Shown here: positions 41,324-51,400 of the stretch, in pieces | How the letters are laid out: every line of letters starts with the position of its first letter | Numbering within the stretch: the first letter of the stretch is position 1 | Assembly (NCBI GenBank): GCA_937879875.1 | Contig: CALFMN010000053.1 | Span: 12,501 to 76,500 of the forward strand | Direction of reading: 5' to 3' | Origin: an uncultured Chloroflexota bacterium | GTDB taxonomy: Bacteria; Chloroflexota; Dehalococcoidia; CAUJGQ01 | DNA: 64,000 bases | Notes under the pieces: model-generated | The model's input: only the letters and a program-made list of their open reading frames with translations | What the model was told of the DNA's origin: nothing | The model's database searches: none | Program-made: the position numbers and the translations under genes

Positions 41324-43366
41324 GTGACGGCCGACCGTTCCCGGCTACGCCTGGTCAACGCCCCCAAACCCACGCCCGAAGCGCCGGCGCCTGGTCTGCT
41401 CGATGCCGCGCTGCAGCTCGCCGGCAGCGAGCGCGGAGCGATCGTGCGGCGCCTGGCCGGCGGCCAGGCAGACGTGCAGGGCGCGGGCCTCTCACCTGAG
41501 GAAGAGGCTGCCTGCGCCAGCCTGGCGCACCGTCTCTGGCAGCAGACGGTCGCCACCGCGCCCCTGGCCAGCAATCTGGGCGGCAGCACGCTCGTCGCCC
41601 ATCCCCTGTCCCTGACGGCGGATTCGCGCGCGGCGTTCGTGGTCGCACTGGCCGCAGGCGCCAGCCGCGACCCGGCCCGCGTTGCGGCGCTGCAGCAGGT
41701 GAGCGCGATGCTTGCCGCGGCGCTGGAGGCCGAGGAGCGCATCCGACCTGTCGAGGCTCAGGCCGCGGCGGAGCGCCGCCGCGCGGAACGGCTGCTGGCG
41801 CTGAATCACGCCTTGCAGGCGCTGGCCGACACCGAGGACGTGCGCCAGGCGTGCGACAATCTGCTGGATGACCTGGCGCCGCAGTTTCCCGGCATCGACC
41901 TCTGGGCGGTGTGGCTGCTGGAAGCCGAAGGCAGCCGCGTGCGCATGGTCACCGAACGCGGCCAGACGCGCCTGCGCGCCCCGCTGCGCGAACTGCCGAT
42001 CGACGCGGGCTACGGCATCGACAGCGCGATCAGCTCCGGCCAACTCGTCGTGCTGACGTATGGCAAAGGGCCGGCACGCACGCCCGGCGAGCAACTGGCG
42101 AAGCGCATGGGCATCGTCACCCTCGCACACGTGCCGCTGAAGAGCAGGAGCGCCGTCGCGGGCGTCTTGACGCTCGCCGCGCGCACGCCTCGCCCCTTGC
42201 CGGAGGATGAGCGCACGTTTCTCGAAACCGTCGGGGCCCAGCTTGGCAGCCAGCTCGATGCGCTGCGCCAGCTCGATCGCGCTGAGGCGGAGAGCGAGCG
42301 GCTGCAGGCGCTGATCGAAGCGCTGCCGGTCGGCATCGCCATGTTCGACGCACAGGGCAACGCCACACTCTCAAACCAGGCGATCGCCGATCTCTGGGGC
42401 CATCCGCCGTCGGGCAACGGCCGCCGGCCGGGCGGCGGGCATGTGTTGCTCAGCGCCGACGGCCGGCCGCTCTCGCCCGAGGACTCGCCGCTGTGCCGCG
42501 TGTTGAATGATGGCGAGGCGCAGCTAGGCCGCGAGCTGGTGGTACGCCGCTCCGACACCGGCCAGGAGGTGCCGGTGCTGGTGAACGCCGCGCCCTTCCG
42601 CGACGTGGGCGGCCGCCTGACCGGCGTGGTCACGGTCTACCAGGACATCAGCCGCCTGCGCGAGGTGGACCGGCTTAAAGACGACTTCATCAATACGGTC
42701 TCGCACGAGCTGCGCACGCCGACAACCACCGTGCGCGGCGGCGCGCTGACGCTGCTGAAGCGTGGACATCAGCTCGATCCATCGGTGCGCGAGCAACTGC
42801 TGCACGACATGGCGGAGGAAGCCGAGCGGCTCTATCATCTCGTGGAGGATCTGCTCGGCATGCAGCGCGTGCAGGCTGGTATGCAGTTGCAGTCCGAGCC
42901 GATCATCCCGCATCGCTTCGTCAACGACGTCATCCTCGCGCTGGGCGGCCGCGTCGGCAACCACGCACTCACCGTCGAAGTGCCGTCCGATCTGCCGCTG
43001 CTGGACGCGGACCCGACCTATCTGGAGCAGGTGTTCCGCAACCTGCTGGAGAACGCGGTCAAGTTCTCGCCGAAGGGCCGGCGCATCGAGATTACCGCGG
43101 CGCTCGATGGCAAGGACGTGCAGTTCAGCGTCCTGGACCGTGGCAGCGGCATTCCCAAAGAGGATATGGACCGCGTCTTCGAGCCGTTCTACAAGACCGC
43201 GGACGCGGTGCGGACCGGCTCGCAAGGCGCCGGCCTCGGCCTCGCCGTCTGCCGGCGGCTGATCGAAGTCATGGGCGGCCGTATCTGGGCGCAGGCGCGG
43301 CCCGGCGGCGGCACGGCCTTCCGCTTTACACTGCCCGTCCTGCAAGAGGACGGCGCCGGCGAGTAA
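41324..43366 (+). CDS. Sensor histidine kinase with GAF and PAS domains
   Basis: 680 residues, no transmembrane segment, so cytoplasmic. Residues about 1-140 form an Ala-rich GAF-like region, about 165-320 a second GAF (ALADTEDVRQACDNLLDDLA onwards), about 330-440 a PAS (EALPVGIAMFDAQGNATLSN). The HisKA box is DDFINTVSHELRTPTTTVRG with phospho-acceptor His461. HATPase motifs follow: N box FRNLLENAVKFSPKGRR, G1 LDRGSGIPKEDMDRVFEPFY, G2 GAGLGLAVCRRLIEVMGG. No response regulator is adjacent. The start is GTG 41324; ffh is divergent. Confidence 0.93.
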   Translation: MTADRSRLRLVNAPKPTPEAPAPGLLDAALQLAGSERGAIVRRLAGGQADVQGAGLSPEEEAACASLAHRLWQQTVATAPLASNLGGSTLVAHPLSLTADSRAAFVVALAAGASRDPARVAALQQVSAMLAAALEAEERIRPVEAQAAAERRRAERLLALNHALQALADTEDVRQACDNLLDDLAPQFPGIDLWAVWLLEAEGSRVRMVTERGQTRLRAPLRELPIDAGYGIDSAISSGQLVVLTYGKGPARTPGEQLAKRMGIVTLAHVPLKSRSAVAGVLTLAARTPRPLPEDERTFLETVGAQLGSQLDALRQLDRAEAESERLQALIEALPVGIAMFDAQGNATLSNQAIADLWGHPPSGNGRRPGGGHVLLSADGRPLSPEDSPLCRVLNDGEAQLGRELVVRRSDTGQEVPVLVNAAPFRDVGGRLTGVVTVYQDISRLREVDRLKDDFINTVSHELRTPTTTVRGGALTLLKRGHQLDPSVREQLLHDMAEEAERLYHLVEDLLGMQRVQAGMQLQSEPIIPHRFVNDVILALGGRVGNHALTVEVPSDLPLLDADPTYLEQVFRNLLENAVKFSPKGRRIEITAALDGKDVQFSVLDRGSGIPKEDMDRVFEPFYKTADAVRTGSQGAGLGLAVCRRLIEVMGGRIWAQARPGGGTAFRFTLPVLQEDGAGE

Positions 43367-43372
43367 CGCGCC

Positions 43373-44242
43373 TCACTGACGCAGGCCGGCGTCGCGCTGC
43401 ATCCGCTCGACTTCGCGCGGTGTGAGCCGGCGATGGGCGCCGGCCGGCAGCTCTTCGAGTGTCAGCGTGCCGAAGCGCGTGCGCACCAGCCGCCGGACCG
43501 TCAGGCCGACCGCCTCGCACATCAGCCGCACCTGATGTTTGCGCCCTTCGTGGATCGTCACACCCAGCCACACGCCGCCGCCGTCGGGGTGCAGCCGCTC
43601 CACGCGAGCAGGCGCCGTGCGCCTGCCCTCGATCAGCACACCGCGGCGCAGGGCATCGAGCGCGGCCGGCGCAGGCTCGCGATCGACAAGCGCGAGATAC
43701 TCCTTCTCGACGCCGAAACGCGGATGCGTGAGCCGGGCGGTCAACGCTCCGTCGTTGGTGAAGAGCAGCAGCCCCTCGCTGTCACGGTCGAGGCGGCCAA
43801 CCGGGTAGATGCGCGCCTTCACATCGCCAAGCAAATCGCGTGCCGCGGCTCGACCGTGCTCGTCGCTGAGCGTGGTGACGTAGCCGGGAGGCTTGTTCAG
43901 CAGGTAGTACACGTGCGGCGCCGCCTGCGTCACGCGCTGGCCGGCCACGCGCACGTCGTCCTCGCCGGGGTTTGCCTTCGCGCCCAGTTCGGTGACGATG
44001 CGGCCATTGACCGTGACGGCGCCATCAAGCATCAACCGCTCGGCCGCGCGCCGCGAGGCCACGCCGGCGTCGGCGATGATCTTTTGCAAGCGCACGGCTT
44101 CGCGGGGGCCGGCTTCGTTCCGGGCTGCAGGCGGTTCGGCTGGCGGTGTTCTCGGTTCGGCCTTGCCGGGCATGCGCGGCGGAGCAGAGGCTCTGGCGGA
44201 TTTCGCCGCAGCGCGTCCGGGCGGGCGTCGCGGCCCGTTCAC
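43373..44242 (-). CDS. rluB: RluB/RsuA-type pseudouridine synthase
   Basis: 289 residues. A 45-residue Ala/Pro/Arg-rich leader is followed by an S4 RNA-binding domain (RLQKIIADAGVASRRAAERL) and the synthase core: YYLLNKPPGYVTTLSDEHGR, the catalytic Asp in YPVGRLDRDSEGLLLFTNDG, and IHEGRKHQVRLMCEAVG. It isomerises a uridine in 23S rRNA (RluB) or a related site. The GTG start at 44240-44242 overlaps the preceding stop by 4 nt (GTGA), which decides it against an upstream extension. It is convergent with the kinase. Confidence 0.93.
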   Translation of the reverse strand: MNGPRRPPGRAAAKSARASAPPRMPGKAEPRTPPAEPPAARNEAGPREAVRLQKIIADAGVASRRAAERLMLDGAVTVNGRIVTELGAKANPGEDDVRVAGQRVTQAAPHVYYLLNKPPGYVTTLSDEHGRAAARDLLGDVKARIYPVGRLDRDSEGLLLFTNDGALTARLTHPRFGVEKEYLALVDREPAPAALDALRRGVLIEGRRTAPARVERLHPDGGGVWLGVTIHEGRKHQVRLMCEAVGLTVRRLVRTRFGTLTLEELPAGAHRRLTPREVERMQRDAGLRQ

Positions 44243-44568
44243 GAGCCGCGCTGAACGCGCCGGTAGTAGAGCAACTCCTCGACTACGGCGCCGCTCGCTT
44301 CGTCGCGGCGCCGTTGCAGGCTGAGCGGCCCGCGTCCAGCGAGCTGGCGCGCGAGCAGATGCTTCACAACGAGGCGGAGAAGCGTACCGGCGACGATCAC
44401 CGCGGCGCCCTGCGTGAGCACCGGCAGCGCGGCTTCGCGCAGCGTGGGCGCCACCGGGGCGGACCCGCGGCGCACGACCTCGACGTCGATGATCTCGACC
44501 GCCGCGCCGCATTTGCGGCAGTAGTTGTCAACATCGTTCAGGCGGGCGCGGCAAGAGCGGCAGTGCAT
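44239..44568 (-). CDS. Zinc-ribbon membrane protein, unknown function
   Basis: 109 residues. An N-terminal zinc ribbon CRSCRARLNDVDNYCRKCG (two CxxC) is followed by a possible membrane helix (LPVLTQGAAVIVAGTLLRLV) and a basic C-terminus ending in VVEELLYYRRVQRGS. Similar architecture occurs in 'zinc-ribbon domain' proteins of unclear role. It is translationally coupled to the pseudouridine synthase. Confidence 0.8.
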   Translation of the reverse strand: MHCRSCRARLNDVDNYCRKCGAAVEIIDVEVVRRGSAPVAPTLREAALPVLTQGAAVIVAGTLLRLVVKHLLARQLAGRGPLSLQRRRDEASGAVVEELLYYRRVQRGS

Positions 44569-45188
44569 CGGCGACCTCTCGCGCGGGAATGCAAACAGCG
44601 CCGGCCGGAATTGCCGCCCCGACCGCGGCGTCCGCGGCGATTATAGCCAGCCAACGCGGTGGGCAACAATTCACCCGTCGGCTTGCCCTCATCCCCACCG
44701 GCCGCGGCACGCTCCCTGCCGGATCGCCCCTGTTCTGCCAAACAGCCCCAACCGACTCGCTGCCTGCAATCCTTTTGGATATGGCTGAGCAGGGACAGGG
44801 CACCTCAGGTGACCACTGACGCCCTCAGCTACTCGTGCGCGTCATGGCCTCTGCGAGGATGCCGATGTCGCCGCAGTGTGCTCAAGGACGGCGGCAGTCA
44901 GCTCCGCTCAGCAGGCACGTGGCAGGCCGTGGCCCATCCCCGCGATGAGCAAGCGTCGTGCGTCGGGAAGAAAGGTCCGCGAATGTGTCGGGTTAGCAAG
45001 CCGGTGTAGGGGCGCATGGCGTGCGCACTTCGCGGCGAGCGCCGCGACCAACGGCGCGCCGGACAACCAGACGCCCTCTCGAACCGTTTCACACAGGATC
45101 GCCCATCTCTCCATACGCTCTAGATCGGCGGCAGATCTCTTACCGCCTGTGCATGGGAGAAAGGGGCAAAAGGGGGAGTGAGGGCGCG
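44569..45188. other. Spacer with remains of an alpha/beta hydrolase, otherwise empty
   Basis: Besides the fragment at 44845-45010 I see no gene, RNA or repeat. Short frames on both strands have no family resemblance. Confidence 0.5.
44845..45010 (-). pseudogene. C-terminal fragment of an alpha/beta hydrolase
   Basis: The minus-strand translation reads FLPDARRLLIAGMGHGLPRA, then Cys, TGA and AELTAAVLEHTAA. 'I.GMGH.LP' followed by a helix is the typical ending of alpha/beta hydrolases, with the catalytic His in GMGH. The upstream part of the enzyme is absent and a TGA interrupts it, so it is a relic. Confidence 0.5.
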
Positions 45189-46301
45189 CTACCCCGCGGC
45201 GGCGGCCACCGGCATCTGCCGCGCGAGCGCGGGCAGCACCTCTTCGGTGAAGAGCACGAACGACTGGTGGCTGAGCGGGGCACAGAGCAGGTAGTCGAGC
45301 CCGATCTCCTCGCGCAGCCGCAGGATTTGGTCCACCATGCGCGCCGGGCTGCCGTGGATGATTACCTGGTTGACGTAGCGATCGATCGGGTCGACGCTCG
45401 GATCGACCGGCGGCGCGCCGGCCGGGCGCAGGTGATTCGCCCGGTTCTGGGCGCGCCGGTTCGGATTCACGTACGCCGAAACGGTCCATTGGGCACCGCG
45501 CCGGGCCGTCTCGCGCGCCTCATCGTCCGTCGGTGCGACGGCGATCAGCCGCGCCATCGGGATGCGGCGGCCGGCGTACGCATGCCCGCCGGCGGTCAAC
45601 GCCGCCTTGTAGTTCGCCAGCTTCGCCCCGATGTCCCTGTGCGGCGAATGCGGGTCCATCAAGATCGAGTAGCCGGAGGAGCCGGCCCAGTTGATCGCCT
45701 CGGGTGAAGAGGAGGCCACCCATACCGGCGGATGCGGTTTTTGCAGCGGCTTCGGCAGCACCTCGATGTTCTCAACGTTGGTGAACTGGCCGGCGTAGCT
45801 GATCCGCTCCTCGCTCCAGGCGCGGATCACGATCTCCACGTTCTCTCTGAAGCGCGCATAGCTGCTGTCGAGGTCGAGGCCGAAGACGCCGAACTCGGTC
45901 GGGTCGTTGCCGCGGCCGGCGCCCCAGTTCACGCGACCGCCCGAGAGCACGTCCAGCAGGGCGACTTCCTCCGCCAATCGCAGCGGATGGTACATCGGCG
46001 CCAACGAGACCGCCGTACCGATACGCAGCGTTTTTGTGCGTGCTGCGACCATCATGCCCATCACATGCACGGATGGGCAGACGGAGTACGTATTGAAGTG
46101 GTGCTCAGCCAGCCAGACGGCCTCGTAGCCGCCCGAGCGCTCCATCATGTCGATGCGGTCGAGGGCGCGAGCATACACCGTTTCCAGCGGCACGTTGCGG
46201 TTCGGCCAGGAAAAAAACTGCAACACGCCGAACTGCAACGGCAGACGGCCGGATTCGTTGCCTGTCGGAGGCGCGCCCGCCGACTGATCGATTGCTGACA
46301 C
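45189..46301 (-). CDS. LLM-class flavin-dependent oxidoreductase (luciferase-like)
   Basis: 370 residues of a bacterial-luciferase-type TIM barrel. GGYEAVWLAEHHFNTYSVCP, LRIGTAVSLAPMYHPLRLAE and VLSGGRVNWGAGRGNDPTEF are diagnostic, followed by PHPPVWVASSSPEAINWAG. These features are nearer the FMN-dependent alkanal or alkane monooxygenase-like branch than the F420 group. The substrate is unknown. It starts at ATG 46299-46301. It stands alone between the empty spacer and coaX on the same strand. Confidence 0.9.
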   Translation of the reverse strand: MSAIDQSAGAPPTGNESGRLPLQFGVLQFFSWPNRNVPLETVYARALDRIDMMERSGGYEAVWLAEHHFNTYSVCPSVHVMGMMVAARTKTLRIGTAVSLAPMYHPLRLAEEVALLDVLSGGRVNWGAGRGNDPTEFGVFGLDLDSSYARFRENVEIVIRAWSEERISYAGQFTNVENIEVLPKPLQKPHPPVWVASSSPEAINWAGSSGYSILMDPHSPHRDIGAKLANYKAALTAGGHAYAGRRIPMARLIAVAPTDDEARETARRGAQWTVSAYVNPNRRAQNRANHLRPAGAPPVDPSVDPIDRYVNQVIIHGSPARMVDQILRLREEIGLDYLLCAPLSHQSFVLFTEEVLPALARQMPVAAAAG

Positions 46302-46416
46302 CGAATCGTCCTCCTGGCCCGCGGCGCGCCGCTGACCGCGTCGCCGGGGGCATCACTTGCCGTCGCAGTATAGCGCCGTGGCGCTGGAGGGGCGAAAACG
46401 CCGCACGGTCAGACCG

Positions 46417-47184
46417 TCAGGCGCGGTTCAACTCGTGGACGAGGCGCAGCCCCAGGAGGGTGAGGTTGATGTTCACGGCGTCGAAGACATCGGTTTCGCG
46501 CGCGATGGTCGCGGCGTAGCCGCCGGTGCCGATCACGCGGGCGCCGCCGCCCAGCTCGCGCTGAAAGCGCTCGACGATGCCCTCCACCAGCCCGACGTAG
46601 CCGAACATGATGCCCGACTGCAGCGAGTGAACGTTATTCTTGCCGATTGCGAGCTTCGGCTTCTCCAACTCGACGTGATGGAGCTTCGATGCGCGCTGGA
46701 ACAGCGCCTCGGCGGCGATGCCGATGCCTGGCGCGATTGCGCCGCCGACGTAGTCCCCTTCGCGCGAGATCGCATCGAACACGGTCGCCGTGCCGCAATC
46801 CACGATGATCAGCGGCGGGCCGTAGAGCTTGATCGACGCGACGGCGTCGAGCACGCGGTCCGCGCCCACGTCGCGCGGGTTGTCGTAGAGAATGCGCAGG
46901 CCGGTGCGGACGCCGCTGCCCACGACCAGCGGCGTACAACCGAAGTAACGCCGCGTCAGCTCGCAAAACGTGGGCGTCAGTTCCGGCACGGTGCTGCTCA
47001 GCACGCACTCGCGCACATCGCCGGGGTTGATGCCGCAGGTGCGCAGCAAGCCGAGCAGCAGAATCGCGTACTCGTCCGGCAGACGCTCGCGGTCTGTGCC
47101 CAACCGCCAGCTCGCGCGCAGCTCTTCTCCGACAAAGGTGCCGAAGTGGACGCTGGTGTTGCCGATGTCGATCGCAAGCAGCAT
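46417..47184 (-). CDS. coaX: Type III pantothenate kinase
   Basis: 255 residues of ASKHA-fold kinase. LLAIDIGNTSVHFGTF carries the phosphate-binding Asp, VGADRVLDAVASIKLYG and IIVDCGTATVFDAIS are the next family motifs, and GGAIAPGIGIAAEALF completes the substrate site. It phosphorylates pantothenate in the first step of CoA synthesis. ATG 47182-47184 is directly preceded by a tandem heptad array, so the ribosome site is poor (an AGGG-containing run is the complement of TACCCTG repeats). The gene lies downstream of the YbhN-like gene. Confidence 0.94.
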   Translation of the reverse strand: MLLAIDIGNTSVHFGTFVGEELRASWRLGTDRERLPDEYAILLLGLLRTCGINPGDVRECVLSSTVPELTPTFCELTRRYFGCTPLVVGSGVRTGLRILYDNPRDVGADRVLDAVASIKLYGPPLIIVDCGTATVFDAISREGDYVGGAIAPGIGIAAEALFQRASKLHHVELEKPKLAIGKNNVHSLQSGIMFGYVGLVEGIVERFQRELGGGARVIGTGGYAATIARETDVFDAVNINLTLLGLRLVHELNRA

Positions 47185-47189
47185 GGATT

Positions 47190-47224
47190 CAGGGTACAGG
47201 GTACAAGCTACAGGGTACAGGGAG
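47190..47224. repeat. Heptad repeat array upstream of coaX
   Basis: Five 7-bp units: CAGGGTA, CAGGGTA, CAAGCTA, CAGGGTA, CAGGGAG. It begins 6 nt upstream of the coaX start codon and occupies its leader. Confidence 0.8.
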
Positions 47225-47272
47225 GACCGAGTCGGGTTTGGAACCGGATGCGCTCGGCCTCGATCGGCCGGC

Positions 47273-48322
47273 TCAGCCCTCCAGAGCGACGTGGGCGCGG
47301 GGCGGTTCGTCCGCATCGCGGTCGCCAGGATCGTCGGGCGCACCATCGCGGTCCGCGGGAGGCGGTCCGCCGAGCTTCAGATGGTACGCGGGCAGGAAGA
47401 CCAGGCCAAGCACCGTCACGGGCACGATAATCATGGCGTGCGCCACCAGCGCATAGGCCGTGGCCGCGCCTTCGCTCGCGCCGGCGACGACGATCACCTG
47501 GCGGGCGAAGAACTCGAACGGGCCGATCCCGCCCTGCGTGGAGGGCGCGGTCAGCGCCAGGTTACCGGCGGCCATCGCCATCATGAACCAACCCAGGTTC
47601 AGATGCAGGCCGAACGATTGTCCCACCATCCAGAAGACGCCGGCTTCCATGCCCCATGCCAGCGGCGACGTCACGATGGCCACTGTGAGGGCAGTGGGGT
47701 CGCGCAACGCCACCATGCCGGAGAGCAACGACGACGAGAGATCGCGGCCGAGCGGGCGCAGAGGCCGCGGCAGCAAGGCGACGACCCGGTGCGCCAGCGC
47801 CTCCGCCCGCGCCGGCCAGCGCAGGATCAGACCGAAGACCGCCAGCGCCACGAGAAAGATCGCGATCGAGATCGCCGCCAGGCCGCGCAGCGCGCCATTG
47901 GCGCCAAGCAGGGCGACGGTCAGCAGGAAGAAGAGCAGCAAGGTCAAACCGTCGAACAGCCGCTCGACGAGCACCGTGCCCAACGCCGAAACCTTTTTCA
48001 GGCCGTAGCGCTCGCCGAGCACGTAGACGCGCATCAGCTCGCCGGCGCGGGCGGGCAGCAGATTGTTCGCCATGAAGGCGATGCACAGCACGGGGAAGAG
48101 CTGGTTCGGCGTGAGGTCGGCGAGATCGCGCACCAGAAAGCGGTAGCGAAACGAGCGCACCCAGATCGAGGCCAGATACAGCCCGAGCGCGGGCAGGAAC
48201 CACCAGTAATTCGCGCCTTTCAGCGACCTGACGATGTCGCCGGTGGGCGTGCGCCAGAACAGCAGGGCGATGAACGCGGCGCTGACCGCCAGTCCAAGCC
48301 AAAAACGAATACTGCGGAGCAC
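47273..48322 (-). CDS. YbhN/LPG-synthase-TM family (flippase-like) membrane protein
   Basis: 349 residues with seven to eight transmembrane helices. LLPARAGELMRVYVLGERYG is the hallmark 'NLLPARAGE' region of the lysylphosphatidylglycerol-synthase TM (TIGR00374/UPF0104) family, and GPFEFFARQVIVVAGASEG is the second conserved block. These proteins are thought to move lipids or lipid-linked sugars across the membrane. The charged C-terminal 25 residues (DRDGAPDDPGDRDADEPPRA) are cytoplasmic-looking. It is the last gene of the membrane cluster that starts at 56314. Confidence 0.88.
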   Translation of the reverse strand: MLRSIRFWLGLAVSAAFIALLFWRTPTGDIVRSLKGANYWWFLPALGLYLASIWVRSFRYRFLVRDLADLTPNQLFPVLCIAFMANNLLPARAGELMRVYVLGERYGLKKVSALGTVLVERLFDGLTLLLFFLLTVALLGANGALRGLAAISIAIFLVALAVFGLILRWPARAEALAHRVVALLPRPLRPLGRDLSSSLLSGMVALRDPTALTVAIVTSPLAWGMEAGVFWMVGQSFGLHLNLGWFMMAMAAGNLALTAPSTQGGIGPFEFFARQVIVVAGASEGAATAYALVAHAMIIVPVTVLGLVFLPAYHLKLGGPPPADRDGAPDDPGDRDADEPPRAHVALEG

Positions 48323-48434
48323 ACGGACCTCGGCGGCGAGCGGTTACGCAGGCAAGTGTATCCCGCCCGCGCATCTCACGCCCGCATCTGCCGCACGGCG
48401 CGACGGCCAGAAGGGGCCTCGCCGCATGCGGCGG

Positions 48435-51400
48435 CTAGCGCCCGCCAAGCGCCGAGATCGGCAGCCGGATCACTTCGCCGAGCAAGCCGTCGGTAACGGC
48501 GATGTTGCCGGCGCCGTCCGCTGCCACGCCGATCGGCTCGCGCAGCGCCGACGGCGCGCCCGGCAGTTGCCGGCCGGAGTAAAGAATATGGCCTTCCCGG
48601 TCGAAACGCGTCAGCGCGACATCGTTGGGACGCGCCACCGGGTCCGCGCCCGGGAACGTCGCCAGAATCGTGCCGTCCGGCAGGGCCGCGAGGAACGGCT
48701 TGTTGACCTGCGTTTGGTCGGCCGCGCTCACCACCCAGTTCCACTGGTCGCTGCGAATCTCGCGCTGGAAGCCGAAGCTGTGGTCGAAGATCTGGATGCG
48801 ATTGTTCCAGGTGTCCGCCACGAGGATCGTGCCGTCGGTGGCGATGGCGATGCCCACGGGTTCGTTGAACTGACCCGGCGCACTGCCCTTCGAGCCGAAG
48901 GCGCCAAGCGGGTTGCCATTGGCATCGTAATGCACCACGCGCCCGTCGCCGGTATCGGTTACCCAGACGGTGCCATCTTTATCGACGGCGATACCACGTG
49001 GGCCGTACAGGTCGAGCGGCCCTGTCGGAACGCCTCCGACCGCGAGCTGGCCCCAGGCTTTCACGAACTGCAGATTCGGATCGAGCTTGACGATGCGATG
49101 GTTCCAGGTGTCCGAGACGAAGACATTGCCGACCTGATCCGCCGCCACGCCCCAGGGCTCGTGGAACGGTACCTGGCCCGCCTGCGTGGCCGACGCCACG
49201 ACGTTGCCCTGCGCGTCGAATTTCTGGATGCGGTTGTTGAGCGAGTCGGCCACGATCAGATCGCCGGCCTGGTCGAAGGCGACGTCGGTCGGGCGGTTGA
49301 ACTGCCCCAGCTGGCTGCCGAAGGAGCCGATCGTCAGCGTCGAGCCGTTGCTGCGGGCCGTGGTGGCCGGGCCGCTCGCCGCGCCGCTTAACCCTTTGCC
49401 CGGCGTCCAATTCGCCGGGAAATAGACATACGAATCGACGGAGCCGAGGTACTCGACGCCCTGCGCGGTGCTGCCGGACACGATCGCCGGCTGGCCGTTT
49501 TGGTCCGGCGTCGTGCGCGGGCTGATGTCTGAAGAGGTCACGCCGTAGCCGTCACGGTTCGTGATGTAGCCCCACCAGCGCTTGAACTCGGACCCGTTGC
49601 GCAGCCGCGCGAAGAACGATGGCGTCGTCGTGATGCCCTTGTACCCTTCGGGGAACCACCAGCGATGGTGCAGCCGCTCGCCCGCGTCGTACTGCCCGGC
49701 AAACTGCGTGACGACGGCCACGTCCTGCGCGTTGACGATCAAGACCTTGCCGGGGTTGAGCGCCGCGGCAGCCGAGGGGTTGTTCGTATAGGTCGCGAGG
49801 TCGGGGAAGCCGGTCAGCGGGTAGTTGCGCAGATACCAGGCCCAGGGCCAGGTGAAGGCGTCGTTGGAGTCGACGGTGATCGTGAGCTGATTGCCCATGC
49901 CCGATTCACGGGCGAGCTCGTCGATCTTCTTCGCCACTTTGGGGATGTCGGGCGACGACTGCGTGTAGATCAGCAACTCGTCCGGCGTGTCCGGGTGGAT
50001 CCAGTTGAGGCGGTAGTCGGCGCGCACGGTCAACGCGCCGAAGATGCCGATGAACGCCGCCAGCGCCACGCCGCCCGCCGCCCAGGCCGGCGCGTGGCCG
50101 CGTGCCAGCCAGCCCGCGCGCAGCAGCACACGCATCAGTGCCACGCCGAGGACGATCAACGCCGCCACGGCCGCAACCGCTGCCGCAAGGCGCAGACCGT
50201 CGCTTGCGCCCTTCCAGGCGAGCACGCAGGCCAACCCGGCGCTCGCGGCCACGGCCGCGGCGATCGCGGCGGCGGCGTAGCCGCGCAGGCGCGGCGCCAG
50301 GTCGAGAAACGCGCCCCAAACATCGTTCACGGCCAGCGCGGCGAGCACGGTGAGCGGCAGCGCGAGATGGACGGTCAGCCAGGGCATCTTCTCGCCGGAC
50401 ACGGATAGTGCAAAGAACAGCGCGCCGAAGTAGAAGACCAGCAATTGCCGCAGCGGATCGCCGCGCATCGCGATCGTTGCCGAGGCGAGTGAGACGCACA
50501 CCAGCGTCCCGGCGAGCAGGTGCCCCGCCCGGCCGTCCGTCATGGCGACCACGGGAATGAGGCCGGCGGAGACAATCAGGAAGAGCAGGTTGTCGTAGCC
50601 GCGCCGTGCGGCATGGATAACAAGCCCCACGGCGGCGAGTCCCAGGGTCAAATACTCGTAGGCGCTCAGGGTAAGGCCGTAGTAGAACACCGGCTGCGTG
50701 CCGCGCTGCACCGCCTGCTGATCGAGCCAGTACGAGAGCGCGCCCCAGATGCCGCTCGTCCAGCCGTTGCGGTTGGTGATGAACGTCGTGAACAGCAGGA
50801 AGTAAGGGATGTAGAAGATGGCGACCGCAATGAACCAGCGGCGCGGATTCCACCACCAACCGACGATCAGCGTCAGCGCCAGCAGCCCGAACACGGTGAC
50901 GGCACCGACGGCTTCGGTTCTCGTCATGACATGGCCGAACAGCGTGATCGGCGCCGGCTGCGTGATGTCGTAGTGGACCAGCGGCAGCTTCTGCAAGACA
51001 ACCCGGATCGCCGCGGAGTACTGCGGCGCCGCGAGCAGACCGAGCACGAGCAGCATCGGACCGTCCGCCGGAAAGTCGATCAGCCCCTGCTGCTCGCGCC
51101 AATCCTCGGTCAGCGGCCAGATGCAGGCGAGCAGCCAGGCGACCGGCAGCACGGCCACAAAGATGCCAATCCGCGCCAGACGGTCCTTGATCCCACGATG
51201 ATCGGTGATCTGCTGCGCCAGTTGCGCGGCCACGTTGCCGTTGAGATACAGCAGGATGATGGCCGCGATGATGAACGCCGTCTCCTTGGAGGCGAACTCC
51301 AGCATCAGCGTGCCTGCCGCCATATACAGCCAGCGCTCCTTTTGCGTGGCGCGGAAGCGCATCACGCAGGCGATCAGCATCAGCGTGAAGAAGGCTACCC

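Noticed and set aside
46970..48496. Plus-strand frame of about 500 codons
   Set aside because: Antisense to coaX and the YbhN-like gene; Gln/Arg-rich translation typical of shadow frames.
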